From contig CAAFVV010000003.1 in the NCBI GenBank assembly GCA_900766585.1, positions 1 through 64,000 of the forward strand: a stretch of DNA of 64,000 nucleotides. The letters are read 5' to 3'. The notes under the pieces are model-generated. The model did no database searches and was not told where the DNA came from. It saw only the letters and a program-made list of their open reading frames with translations. Both the position numbers and the translations under genes were made by a program. Shown here one piece after another: positions 36,078-43,738 of this stretch; position 1 is the stretch's first letter; each line of letters starts with the position of its first letter. The stretch comes from Clostridia bacterium. Lineage in GTDB: Bacteria; Bacillota; Clostridia; Oscillospirales; Acutalibacteraceae.

Positions 36078-36117
36078 CCGCCCCTGTTTCGATTGATCGA
36101 AACAGGGGCGGCTTTTT
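36078..36117 (+). terminator. Terminator of the small membrane protein gene
   Basis: CCGCCCCTGTTTCGAT (36078-36093) and ATCGAAACAGGGGCGG (36096-36111) form a perfect 16-bp stem followed by CTTTTT. Confidence 0.93.
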
Positions 36118-36123
36118 GCATGT

Positions 36124-37269
36124 TTACCACAGTTGAGCATACAGACGGGTCACGTCGTCTACCGTCGGGATCCGCGGGTTGGTCGCGGTGCAGGCGTCGG
36201 CGAGCGCCGCCTCCGCCATGGCGGGGATGGCGGCAAAATACTCCTCTTTGGTGCATTTTCCGGTCTCGGATACCGAGAGCGGCATGTCCATTTCTTTCAT
36301 CATGAACTGTGTCCAGTTGGACAGCGCACGCACCGTTGTGACAATGTTGAAGTTCTGCAGACCGAGCGTCCGCGCTACCGTCGCATATTTGCGCACATGC
36401 TTCGGATAGTCGCTCTTGAGCCGGCTGTATTTGTCAATATCGCTGTTATACTCGATGATATGCGGCAGCAGCATGGCATTGGCACGTCCGTGCGGAATGT
36501 GGAAATGCGAGCCGAGCTGATGCGCCATGCCGTGGTTCAGACCGAGAGAGGCGGTGTTGAACGCAAGCCCCGCCAGGCAGGAGGCAACGTGCATTTTCTG
36601 CCGTGCGTGGGTGTCGTGGTTGTCGAGATAAGAGCGCAGCAGGAAAGAGCCGACAATTTCGATGGCTTTTTCCGCAAGCGCCGCAGAGAATTCGTTGTTG
36701 TTGGTGCTGACGTAGGATTCCAGCGCGTGGGTGAACACGTCCATGCCGGTGTCCGCCGTCACTGCGGGGGGAACGGAGCGCACCATCTCCACATCGAGGA
36801 TGGCTTCGTCCGGCAGCAGAGAATCATCCACGAGCGGGATCTTTCTCTGGTTTTCGGTATCGGAGATCACCGAGAAGGAGGTCACCTCAGAGCCGGTGCC
36901 GCTGGTGGTCGGAATGGCGATCAGCGCGGGATGCACCGTCGGATCCATTTTTCCGGCGACATCGCGGATCGCCTTGGCGGAGTCGATGGCACTGCCGCCG
37001 CCGACTGCGATCAGGACATCAGGACGGACGTCCATAACAGCCTTAATGCCGAGACTGATCTTCTCCAGCGGAGGATCGGGGACGACATCCTGAAACACCT
37101 GCCAGGGAATGCCTGCCTGCTGCAGGCGGACAGTCAGCTGATGGATCAGCCCGCTGCTGACCACGAAGGGATCCGCAATAAACAGCGCATTATGATATGG
37201 CAGCGCCGCCAGCCGGTCGAGCGCGTTTTCTCCGAAATAGATTTGAGTCTTAATGTCAAAATGCTTCAT
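36124..37269 (-). CDS. Iron-containing alcohol dehydrogenase (1-propanol dehydrogenase PduQ-like)
   Basis: A 381-residue class III alcohol dehydrogenase. It has an N-terminal DIKTQIYFGENALDRL, nucleotide loop AVGGGSAIDSAKAIRD, PTTSGTGSEVTSFSVISD, and metal-binding TGMDVFTHALESYVS and GLNHGMAHQLGSHFHIPHGRAN. It differs clearly from the enzyme at 22814-23977 and fits the propanediol/ethanol-type branch; the substrate is an inference. The ATG at 37269 has AAGGATGG upstream; frame codons up to 37296 overlap the promoter. It is monocistronic. Confidence 0.9.
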   Translation of the reverse strand: MKHFDIKTQIYFGENALDRLAALPYHNALFIADPFVVSSGLIHQLTVRLQQAGIPWQVFQDVVPDPPLEKISLGIKAVMDVRPDVLIAVGGGSAIDSAKAIRDVAGKMDPTVHPALIAIPTTSGTGSEVTSFSVISDTENQRKIPLVDDSLLPDEAILDVEMVRSVPPAVTADTGMDVFTHALESYVSTNNNEFSAALAEKAIEIVGSFLLRSYLDNHDTHARQKMHVASCLAGLAFNTASLGLNHGMAHQLGSHFHIPHGRANAMLLPHIIEYNSDIDKYSRLKSDYPKHVRKYATVARTLGLQNFNIVTTVRALSNWTQFMMKEMDMPLSVSETGKCTKEEYFAAIPAMAEAALADACTATNPRIPTVDDVTRLYAQLW

Positions 37270-37296
37270 AGACGCACCATCCTTTGTCAAGTACAC

Positions 37297-37325
37297 AGTA
37301 TACCACAGAATTTGCCTTTTGGCAA
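37297..37325 (-). promoter_or_regulatory. Promoter of the second alcohol dehydrogenase
   Basis: On the minus strand: -35 TTGCCA (37325-37320), 17-bp spacer, TGG and -10 TATACT (37302-37297). The start codon follows 27 bp later, so the leader is short. Confidence 0.75.
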
Positions 37326-37388
37326 GTCCGAAACAGGGAAAGTGCGGAGAGAATTTTGGCGCTTCGGCGAAAACTTGGTGTAAACCTG

Positions 37389-37417
37389 TTGCACTGCCGG
37401 AGGAAACAAGGTATAAT
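37389..37417 (+). promoter_or_regulatory. Promoter of the GDSL-galM-AI-2E cluster
   Basis: -35 TTGCAC (37389-37394), 17-bp spacer, -10 TATAAT (37412-37417), 38 bp before the GTG start codon. Confidence 0.75.
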
Positions 37418-37455
37418 AAAGCTGATTTTGGCTGTAGAACAGGGAGGAGATCGGT

Positions 37456-38115
37456 GTGCTGTTTTCTAAAGGGGATACCGTGATATTTGCAGGAGATTCT
37501 GTGACAGATGCGGAGAGGGGGCCGACGGGTGAGGGCCTGTTCGGTGCGCTCGGCAAAGGCTATGTGAATAATATTGCGGGAACGTTTGATGCCTTATATC
37601 CGGAGCTTGATCTGCGGATCATCAACCGGGGTATCAGCGGCAACAACATCCGCGATCTGGCGGCGCGGTGGGAGACCGATGTGATGCAGGCAGATCCTGA
37701 CTGGGTGGCGGTGATGATCGGTGTCAACGATGTGTGGCGCCGGTTTGATGTGCCGCATATGAAGGAGACGCATCTGACGGTTGACGAGTATAAAGAAACG
37801 CTGACGGAGCTGATCGAGCGGACGCTGCCGAAGGTCAAGGGGATGATCCTGATGACCCCTTATTATCTGGAGCCGAACCGTGAGGACCCGATGCGGGCGG
37901 AGCTTGATCTGCGCGGCAATATTGTGCGCGGGCTGGCAAAATGCTATGCGCTGCCGCTCGTCGATACTCAGGAGGCGTTTGACCGATGGATGACCCACGG
38001 CTATTCCGCCCAGATCACCTGGGACCGGGTGCATCCCAATTATATCGGCTGCGCGCTGATCGAAAAGGTATTTATGAACGCCGTCGGCTTTGACTGGAAC
38101 GGCGGACTGATCTGA
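37456..38115 (+). CDS. GDSL/SGNH family hydrolase
   Basis: A 219-residue single-domain SGNH hydrolase without signal peptide. The four blocks are visible: FAGDSVTD with the nucleophile Ser (residues 11-18), NRGISGN (block II Gly), MIGVNDVWR (block III Asn) and DRVHPNYIG with the catalytic Asp/His. Such enzymes cleave acyl esters from sugars or lipids. The neighbouring galM suggests a carbohydrate de-acetylase role, which is inference. GTG start with GGGAGGAG upstream. Confidence 0.88.
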   Translation: MLFSKGDTVIFAGDSVTDAERGPTGEGLFGALGKGYVNNIAGTFDALYPELDLRIINRGISGNNIRDLAARWETDVMQADPDWVAVMIGVNDVWRRFDVPHMKETHLTVDEYKETLTELIERTLPKVKGMILMTPYYLEPNREDPMRAELDLRGNIVRGLAKCYALPLVDTQEAFDRWMTHGYSAQITWDRVHPNYIGCALIEKVFMNAVGFDWNGGLI

Positions 38116-38127
38116 CGGGAGGATATC

Positions 38128-39171
38128 ATGATGAACGGTATTGTACGGGAACCTTTCGGGACACTCGCGGACGGACAGACAGTGGAAAAGTATACGCTGA
38201 CCGGAAAAGGTCAGCTTTCGGCGTCGATCCTGACCTTCGGCGCCGCCGTGCAGGCGATACGGTTTGCGGGACGTGATGTGGTGCTCGGCTATGATACGCT
38301 GGCGGGGTATCTGCACGGTACAAGCTATCAGGGCGCCTGTGTGGGAAGGTATGCCAACCGCATTGCCGGCGGACAGTTCACTCTGTCCGGCGATTTATAC
38401 ACGCTGTGCTGCAACGAAAACGGCGTGAATCATCTTCACGGCGGCAAATGCGGATTTTCCCACCGGCTCTGGTCGGCGGAGACAGCTGTCGATGCCGCCG
38501 ATCCGACCCTGCGGCTGACGCTGCAGTCTCCGGACGGGGATGAGGGCTATCCCGGGAATTTGTCGGTCACGGTCACCTATACGGTCACGGCGGACGACAC
38601 GCTGCGGATACAGTATAAAGCGGTCAGCGATGCCGATACCGTCTATGCGCCGACCTGTCATGCCTATTTTAATTTAAACGGGGCGGAATCGGCGGATGTA
38701 CTCACCCATCGGCTGACGTTGGCGGCAGAGACCTATCTGCCGACGAACAAGACGCTGATCCCGACCGGTGAATTCCGTCCGGTTGCCGGTACACCTTTTG
38801 ATTTTCGCGCCGCAAAGCCGATCGGACAGGACATCGGGGCGGACGACGATCAGCTGAAGACTGCCGGGCAGGGATATGATCACTGCTTTATGCTCAGCGG
38901 ATCGCCTGCGGCGGTGCTGTATGCGCCCGAGTCGGGGATTCGGATGACCTGCACGACCGACTGCCCCGCTGTCCAGGTGTATACCTCCAATACCTTGGAG
39001 GATGCAAACGGCAAGGGCGGACAGGGACTTCACCGGTATCAGGGGGTCTGCCTGGAAACGCAGTTTCCGCCGGACAGCGTCCATCATCCGGACTGGCCGT
39101 CTCCCGTCCGGAAAGCGGGCGAGCAGTTTTGCTCTGTGACCGCCTATCATTTTTCACGGACAGAGAGGTGA
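38128..39171 (+). CDS. galM: Aldose 1-epimerase (mutarotase)
   Basis: Interconverts alpha and beta anomers of hexoses. A 347-residue beta-sandwich protein with GACVGRYANRIAGGQF, the NGVNHLHGGKCGFSHRLW block with the active-site His, PTCHAYFNLNGA with the second catalytic His, and a C-terminal GVCLETQFPPDSVHHP with the catalytic Glu. It starts 12 bp after the GDSL gene. Confidence 0.94.
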   Translation: MMNGIVREPFGTLADGQTVEKYTLTGKGQLSASILTFGAAVQAIRFAGRDVVLGYDTLAGYLHGTSYQGACVGRYANRIAGGQFTLSGDLYTLCCNENGVNHLHGGKCGFSHRLWSAETAVDAADPTLRLTLQSPDGDEGYPGNLSVTVTYTVTADDTLRIQYKAVSDADTVYAPTCHAYFNLNGAESADVLTHRLTLAAETYLPTNKTLIPTGEFRPVAGTPFDFRAAKPIGQDIGADDDQLKTAGQGYDHCFMLSGSPAAVLYAPESGIRMTCTTDCPAVQVYTSNTLEDANGKGGQGLHRYQGVCLETQFPPDSVHHPDWPSPVRKAGEQFCSVTAYHFSRTER

Positions 39172-39177
39172 GCGGCT

Positions 39178-40488
39178 ATGGAAAATAAACCCGCAGGCAG
39201 CCTGTGGCGCACCCGCAACCGCCGCCGTGCACTGCTCGCGCTGATTGTGGTGCTGGTCGGTATCGCGTTTTATTTTCTGCTCTACCGCAGCAAGGAGGTC
39301 GGCGACGCGTTCCGTTCGCTGATATCATCACTGGCACCCGTGCTGATCGGACTTGTGCTGGCGTATTTGCTCAATCCCCTGCAATCGCGGATGCAGCGGG
39401 GACTTTTCCGTTTGTTCGGCAAGCGCAGCAAGCGGCCGCAGCGGGCGGAGAGCATAGCCAAAGGCGTTTCTATCGCCTTGTCGGTGCTGCTCGTGGCGGC
39501 GCTGCTGGTCATGCTGGTCGTTCTGATCATCCCGGAAATCGGCAACAGTATTGCGCGCGCCGCCGAGGCGCTTCCCGCGCAGATTCGCTCCGTTGCCGAT
39601 TGGATCAACGGACGGCTTAACGACGATTCGGAATGGGCGGTCATGGTTCAGCAGGGGCTGGAGAAGGGGCTGGAATTCCTCCAGAACTGGGCGACAACCA
39701 GCCTGCCCGGCATGGCAAATTCGCTGCTGTCCTATGTGACGACCGGCGTGATCGGCGTCGTGAAAAGCATCTTCAACCTGACGGTGGCTATGGTCGTCGC
39801 CATTTATGTGCTCAAAGACAAGCACCGTTTTCTGGCGCAGTCCAAAAAGCTGCTGTGCGCGTTTACCGGGGAAAAGCGCGCCAATCAGGTGCTGGATACC
39901 GCCCGCCACGCCAACAAGATTGTGGGCGGCTATCTTACCGGCATGATCATCGAATCCCTGATCGTCGCGGTCGTCTGCTTTATCGGCATGTCGCTGATGC
40001 GGATGCCGTATGCGCTGCTCGTCAGTGTGATTATCGGGGTGACGAATGTGATCCCGTTTTTCGGACCGATCATCGGTGCGGTGATCAGCTCGGCGCTGAT
40101 TCTGCTCTCCGATTTCCGTCAGGGACTGATCTTTATTGTATTTATCATTGTGCTGCAGCAGATCGAGGGGAATATCATTGCGCCGCGTGTGCTCGGCGAG
40201 TCTACCGGCGTATCCCCGTTCTGGGTCACATTTTCGCTGCTGCTGTTCGGCAGCCTGTTCGGCTTTGTCGGTATGCTGATCGGCGTACCGCTGTTTGCCG
40301 TGCTGTATTATCTGTTTGATCTGTGGATTGACACCCGGCTGGAAAAACGGCATCTGCCGACCGGTACGGACGAATATACGGCGGCGGTGGGACTTGAAAA
40401 CGGCAGGCTTGTATATGCCGAGCCGCTGCCGCCTGCGGGGGAAAAAGATAAGCAGGACAAGAAGGCGGAAAAGGAGCAAAAGCAATGA
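39178..40488 (+). CDS. AI-2E family transporter (YtvI/PerM-like)
   Basis: A 436-residue membrane protein with about eight hydrophobic segments. It has an N-terminal YRSKEVGDAFRSLISSLAPVL region, a central soluble amphipathic region around residues 130-190, and GVTNVIPFFGPIIGA with QQIEGNIIAPRVLG, which are the family signatures. Family members export AI-2 or act as ion antiporters; the cargo cannot be read. A Lys/Glu-rich tail of ~25 residues ends the protein. It overlaps the next gene by 4 bp. Confidence 0.9.
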   Translation: MENKPAGSLWRTRNRRRALLALIVVLVGIAFYFLLYRSKEVGDAFRSLISSLAPVLIGLVLAYLLNPLQSRMQRGLFRLFGKRSKRPQRAESIAKGVSIALSVLLVAALLVMLVVLIIPEIGNSIARAAEALPAQIRSVADWINGRLNDDSEWAVMVQQGLEKGLEFLQNWATTSLPGMANSLLSYVTTGVIGVVKSIFNLTVAMVVAIYVLKDKHRFLAQSKKLLCAFTGEKRANQVLDTARHANKIVGGYLTGMIIESLIVAVVCFIGMSLMRMPYALLVSVIIGVTNVIPFFGPIIGAVISSALILLSDFRQGLIFIVFIIVLQQIEGNIIAPRVLGESTGVSPFWVTFSLLLFGSLFGFVGMLIGVPLFAVLYYLFDLWIDTRLEKRHLPTGTDEYTAAVGLENGRLVYAEPLPPAGEKDKQDKKAEKEQKQ

Positions 40489-41177
40489 GACAGGATATTA
40501 CCAGTATTCCGGTCAGCGAGGTGTTCGAGCCGAAGGACGGCTGTCCGATCTGCCGGATGCGCGACCGGCTTGAGGAGCGGGTGGTGGACTATATCACCGG
40601 CGCTGCCATGATGGAGCCGGATGTGCGGATCGAGACCAATAAGCAGGGCTTTTGCTTTACACACTATCAGCAGATGCTGAAAAAGCGTAACCGTCTCAGC
40701 GTGGCGCTGATGCTGGAAAGCCATCTGGACGAAATGGAAAAGCAGGTGTTTTCCGGTGTGCCGCTGCTCGGCAAATCCGCCGGCCGGCAGGGCAAGGATG
40801 CCGGTCGTGCGGTGGAGAGCTGCTTTGTTTGCCGCCAGGTGGACTGGGCAATGGAGCGTATGCTCGCCTCCGTCTGCCGCCTGTGGGAGCAGGAGCGGGA
40901 TTTCCGCCGCCTGTTTGAAGAACAGCCCTGCCTTTGCCTGCCGCATTTTTCTGCGCTGACGGCTGCGGCTTCGGGCATGAGCAAAAAAATGGCGCCGGAC
41001 TTTACCAAGGCGGCTGCGCAGCTTTGCCGGAACTATCTGACCGAGCTGCGGGGCGATGTGTCACATTTCTGCAAGATGTTCGACTACCGCAACAACGGCG
41101 AGGATGCTGACTGGGGCAACTCCCGCGACTCCATCGAGCGCGCGGTGTGGTTCCTGACCTCGCGCGAGCCGAAATGA
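40485..41177 (+). CDS. DUF6062 protein with duplicated Cx2C...Cx2H motif
   Basis: A 230-residue cytoplasmic protein. Two copies of the same pattern are visible: C20PIC23 then C57FTH60 in the N-terminal half, and C113FVC116 then C151LPH154 in the other half. The internal spacings are 33 and 34 residues, which suggests a duplicated metal-binding module with zinc or iron as candidates. A further HFC stands near residue 194. I assign it to DUF6062 from its overall look; the function is unknown. Its ATG overlaps the end of the AI-2E transporter gene. Confidence 0.75.
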   Translation: MRQDITSIPVSEVFEPKDGCPICRMRDRLEERVVDYITGAAMMEPDVRIETNKQGFCFTHYQQMLKKRNRLSVALMLESHLDEMEKQVFSGVPLLGKSAGRQGKDAGRAVESCFVCRQVDWAMERMLASVCRLWEQERDFRRLFEEQPCLCLPHFSALTAAASGMSKKMAPDFTKAAAQLCRNYLTELRGDVSHFCKMFDYRNNGEDADWGNSRDSIERAVWFLTSREPK

Positions 41178-41192
41178 CGGCGGGATCTGGGT

Positions 41193-41894
41193 ATGAAGTG
41201 CGTATGGGAGCATAACGGCGGAGATACCCTGCTGTATGCCGTCGAGTATATCGGTGCCTGCACAAGGGGCGGCAGCCTTGCCGCCGCCGTGTCAAAAATG
41301 CCGGCAGAGATCGCCGCTTATTCTCTGTGGAGGGATCGGGCGTGCGGGCAGATCACCGACGTGGAGATCATCCAGGAGAAAAACAGCACCCTGCAGATTG
41401 CGGACGCGGATTCCGACGTATTGTTTGACACCGAGAGAGTACCGCTGACGATAGAGGAATATGAGGAGCTGAAAGCGCTTGCTTTGCGGTCCGCGCGCGA
41501 TTTTTATACGCTGTATGCCTCTATCCCGGATAAGCACGTAAGCTGCCTGCCGCCGCGAAAGACCTTTTATGGGGACAGACCGAGAACCGCAGAAGAAATG
41601 TATGTGCATACGAAAAATGTGAACGCCTACTATTTCCGGGAGATCGGTATTGCGGCGGATAATGAGGGCAGCATATACGACTGCCGCAAAAGAGGGTTTG
41701 CCCTTTTGGAGCAGACAAAGGGCTATCGGGATAATGCTGTGGCGGAGGGAAGCTATCACGAGCTTTGGTCGCTGCGCAAGGTGATGCGGCGCTTTCTGTG
41801 GCACGACAGGATCCATGCCAAAGCCATGTATCGCATGGCGGTGAAAACCTTCGGTGAAGCCGGAGCCGAAAATGTGTTTCGGTTTACCGTCTGA
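41193..41894 (+). CDS. Uncharacterised protein with DinB-like C-terminal region
   Basis: A 233-residue protein. The N-terminal half (MKCVWEHNGGDTLLYAVEY) is acidic and unassigned. The C-terminal ~100 residues (SYHELWSLRKVMRRFLWHDRIHAKAMYRMAVKTFG) look helical, with His and Trp spacing like that of the DinB/DfsB four-helix family. That likeness is an inference from pattern only. It is the last gene of the GDSL-galM-AI-2E-DUF6062 cluster and ends before a terminator. Confidence 0.6.
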   Translation: MKCVWEHNGGDTLLYAVEYIGACTRGGSLAAAVSKMPAEIAAYSLWRDRACGQITDVEIIQEKNSTLQIADADSDVLFDTERVPLTIEEYEELKALALRSARDFYTLYASIPDKHVSCLPPRKTFYGDRPRTAEEMYVHTKNVNAYYFREIGIAADNEGSIYDCRKRGFALLEQTKGYRDNAVAEGSYHELWSLRKVMRRFLWHDRIHAKAMYRMAVKTFGEAGAENVFRFTV

Positions 41895-41901
41895 GTGCAA
41901 A

Positions 41902-41935
41902 AACGGGCGTCCTTTAAGGGCGCCCGTTCACTTTT
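41902..41935 (+). terminator. Terminator between the AI-2E cluster and yolD
   Basis: AACGGGCG (41902-41909) and CGCCCGTT (41921-41928) form an 8-bp stem, followed by CACTTTT. On the minus strand the hairpin is followed by TTTTGCACTC, so it may serve the converging yolD gene too. Confidence 0.75.
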
Positions 41936-41946
41936 GGCGATATTTT

Positions 41947-42261
41947 TCAGTCCAGCGTATACAAGTCGTCAAAGCTGACGGTATGGCTGCAAAGGATCAG
42001 CTGCCGCATCCGCAGATCCACCGCAACGACCGTGTCCACAGCGGTTTTGCGTCCGCTTTCGGTATACCATACGGCGGTGACGGTCTCGCCGCTTTGCAGT
42101 TCACGCAGACGGCGGTCCAAAAGCTCTGCCGCATCCGGTGAAAGCTCCGGACGCGAAACCGTGATTTTTGCCCGCTCGGCAAGGGCCTTTTCCAGTCCGC
42201 TGAGCGGCGAAAACGGCATAAACTGCTTGGCGCGGTCTGCCCGGCTCATTTTGGTTCTCAT
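41947..42261 (-). CDS. YolD-like protein
   Basis: A 104-residue protein of the YolD family, usually found beside Y-family polymerases of the UvrX/YqjW type. RADRAKQFMPFSPLSGLEKAL (about residues 7-27) is the family signature, and a beta-rich C-terminal half follows. It overlaps the polymerase stop by 4 bp (ATGA), so the two proteins are made together. The role of YolD proteins is not settled; partnership with the polymerase is inferred from context. Confidence 0.88.
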   Translation of the reverse strand: MRTKMSRADRAKQFMPFSPLSGLEKALAERAKITVSRPELSPDAAELLDRRLRELQSGETVTAVWYTESGRKTAVDTVVAVDLRMRQLILCSHTVSFDDLYTLD

Positions 42262-43508
42262 GCGTGATGCCCTCCGATCTGCTCAAAGCGTTCAAGCGCG
42301 GTCGCGCCCTCCTCCAGATCCATGCCCTTGAACACGGCGGCTTTGCCATAGCGCTTGCGGATGGAAAGCAGCGTCTTTTGCAGCTGCTTTTCCCGTTCCT
42401 CGGCTTCGGCATCATGGAACAGATCCAACTGCTGTCCGCCCTCCTCGGCAAGGCGCTGAAAGGTCAGATTCAGCTGACGGATGGGCAGACTGCGGTCGGT
42501 GATACGGTCAAACAGCAGGAGCGTGTGTTCCGTCAGCCGACGGGTGGAGCTGGTGGGGGAGTCGAGTGACAGCGTGCGGCAGGACGGCGGAGCCTGCCTG
42601 CCGTAGCTGACGGAAAGCATGACCGCACCGGCTGCCTGACCGCGTTCGACCAGCTCCAGAGACAGGGCATCTGTCATTTCCTGCAGCACCAGCCGCGCCT
42701 TGTCAAAGGGGTAAGGACAGGGCAGCACCTGTCCGCGGCTTAAACAGGTGGTTTTCGGCTGATAAGCGTGGATATCGGCAATGGTTGTCGGCTCCCGCCC
42801 CCAGGCGTGGTCGATCAGCAGCTCGGCATCCACGCCGAACAGGCGGTAAAGCCGATCCTCATACGCGTGTGCCAGCTGACGCATGGTGGTGATGCCGCAT
42901 TGTGCCAGCCGCGCGGCGGTTCCCGGCCCGATCCGCCAGAAATCCGTCAGCGGCCGGTGATCCCACAGCGTCTCCCGATAGGATTCCTCCGTCAGCTGTC
43001 CAATGCGGTCGGGGGCATGCTTGGCGGTGATGTCCAGGGCGATCTTAGCGAGATACAGGTTGGTGCCGATGCCGCAGGAGGCGGGCAGCCCCGTATTTTC
43101 CCGCAGATCGGCGAGAATGTGCCGCGCCAGCTCCTCTGCCGTCATGCGGTACATGGCGAGGTAATGGGTCACATCGAGAAAGGCTTCGTCGATGGAATAG
43201 ACGTGGATGTCCTCGGAGGACACATATTGCAGATAACGGGTGTAGACATCCGCTGAATAGCGGATATACAGCTGCATACGGGGCGGTGCCGTGAGATAGG
43301 TCAGCCCCTTCGGAATCTCAAACACGCGGCAGCGATTGCGCACGCCCTTGGCTTTGAGCGAGGGGGAGACGGCAAGACAGATGGTCTTTTCCGTGCGGGT
43401 GGGATCCGCCACAATGAGATCCGTTGTCATGGGATCAAGCCCGCGCTCCACACACTCCGCCGAGGCAAAAAAGGATTTGATGTCGATGCACAGATACTGC
43501 CGCGTCAT
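42258..43508 (-). CDS. Y-family DNA polymerase, UvrX/YqjW (UmuC-like) type
   Basis: Translesion DNA polymerase. In its 416 residues, the metal-binding YLCIDIKSFFASAECVERG (Asp 9) and SIDEAFLDV (catalytic Asp-Glu, near residue 103) stand in the palm; ASCGIGTNLYLAKIA follows. The thumb HhH region is FWRIGPGTAARLAQCGI, and a C-terminal little-finger domain ends in a charged tail. QQLDLFHD near the C-terminus looks like a beta-clamp-binding motif. The ATG at 43508 is chosen; the much longer in-frame reading up to 44042 runs through the promoter and the glycosyltransferase. A LexA box overlies the promoter. Confidence 0.93.
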   Translation of the reverse strand: MTRQYLCIDIKSFFASAECVERGLDPMTTDLIVADPTRTEKTICLAVSPSLKAKGVRNRCRVFEIPKGLTYLTAPPRMQLYIRYSADVYTRYLQYVSSEDIHVYSIDEAFLDVTHYLAMYRMTAEELARHILADLRENTGLPASCGIGTNLYLAKIALDITAKHAPDRIGQLTEESYRETLWDHRPLTDFWRIGPGTAARLAQCGITTMRQLAHAYEDRLYRLFGVDAELLIDHAWGREPTTIADIHAYQPKTTCLSRGQVLPCPYPFDKARLVLQEMTDALSLELVERGQAAGAVMLSVSYGRQAPPSCRTLSLDSPTSSTRRLTEHTLLLFDRITDRSLPIRQLNLTFQRLAEEGGQQLDLFHDAEAEEREKQLQKTLLSIRKRYGKAAVFKGMDLEEGATALERFEQIGGHHA

Positions 43509-43559
43509 GGGTATGCCGTCTCCTTTCCGGTCGCCGTTGTCGGCTCCTTGGATGTATCC

Positions 43560-43588
43560 AGTATAGCACAGAACAAAAGTTCGTGCAA
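43560..43588 (-). promoter_or_regulatory. Promoter of the Y-family polymerase-yolD operon
   Basis: On the minus strand: -35 TTGCAC (43588-43583), 17-bp spacer, TGC and -10 TATACT (43565-43560). The spacer holds the LexA box. Confidence 0.82.
43570..43583. promoter_or_regulatory. LexA (SOS) box in the Y-polymerase promoter
   Basis: On the minus strand CGAACTTTTGTTCT matches the Firmicutes LexA/DinR operator CGAAC-N4-GTTCG in 9 of 10 positions. It lies between the -35 and -10 boxes, where LexA would block RNA polymerase. DNA damage should therefore induce the operon. Confidence 0.85.
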
Positions 43589-43659
43589 GAGGGAGAGAAA
43601 GGAAAATTTGCAGAATACTGCCCGATAAAAGATGAAATGGAAAAGACAGGCAGCGAAAA

Positions 43660-43693
43660 CCGCCCCTCCTGCCGATATCGGCAGGAGGGGCGG
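43660..43693 (-). terminator. Terminator after the glycosyltransferase gene
   Basis: A perfect 17-bp inverted repeat CCGCCCCTCCTGCCGAT/ATCGGCAGGAGGGGCGG with no loop bases between the arms, followed on the minus strand by TTTTCGC. It closes the response regulator-kinase-glycosyltransferase operon. Confidence 0.85.
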
Positions 43694-43738
43694 CTGAATT
43701 ACGCAGTCGAAAACGGTTTCGGTTGACAGGGGGAAAAA

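Noticed and set aside
36133..37383. 416-codon plus-strand frame opposite the second alcohol dehydrogenase
   Set aside because: Antisense shadow; the dehydrogenase motifs and promoter are on the minus strand.
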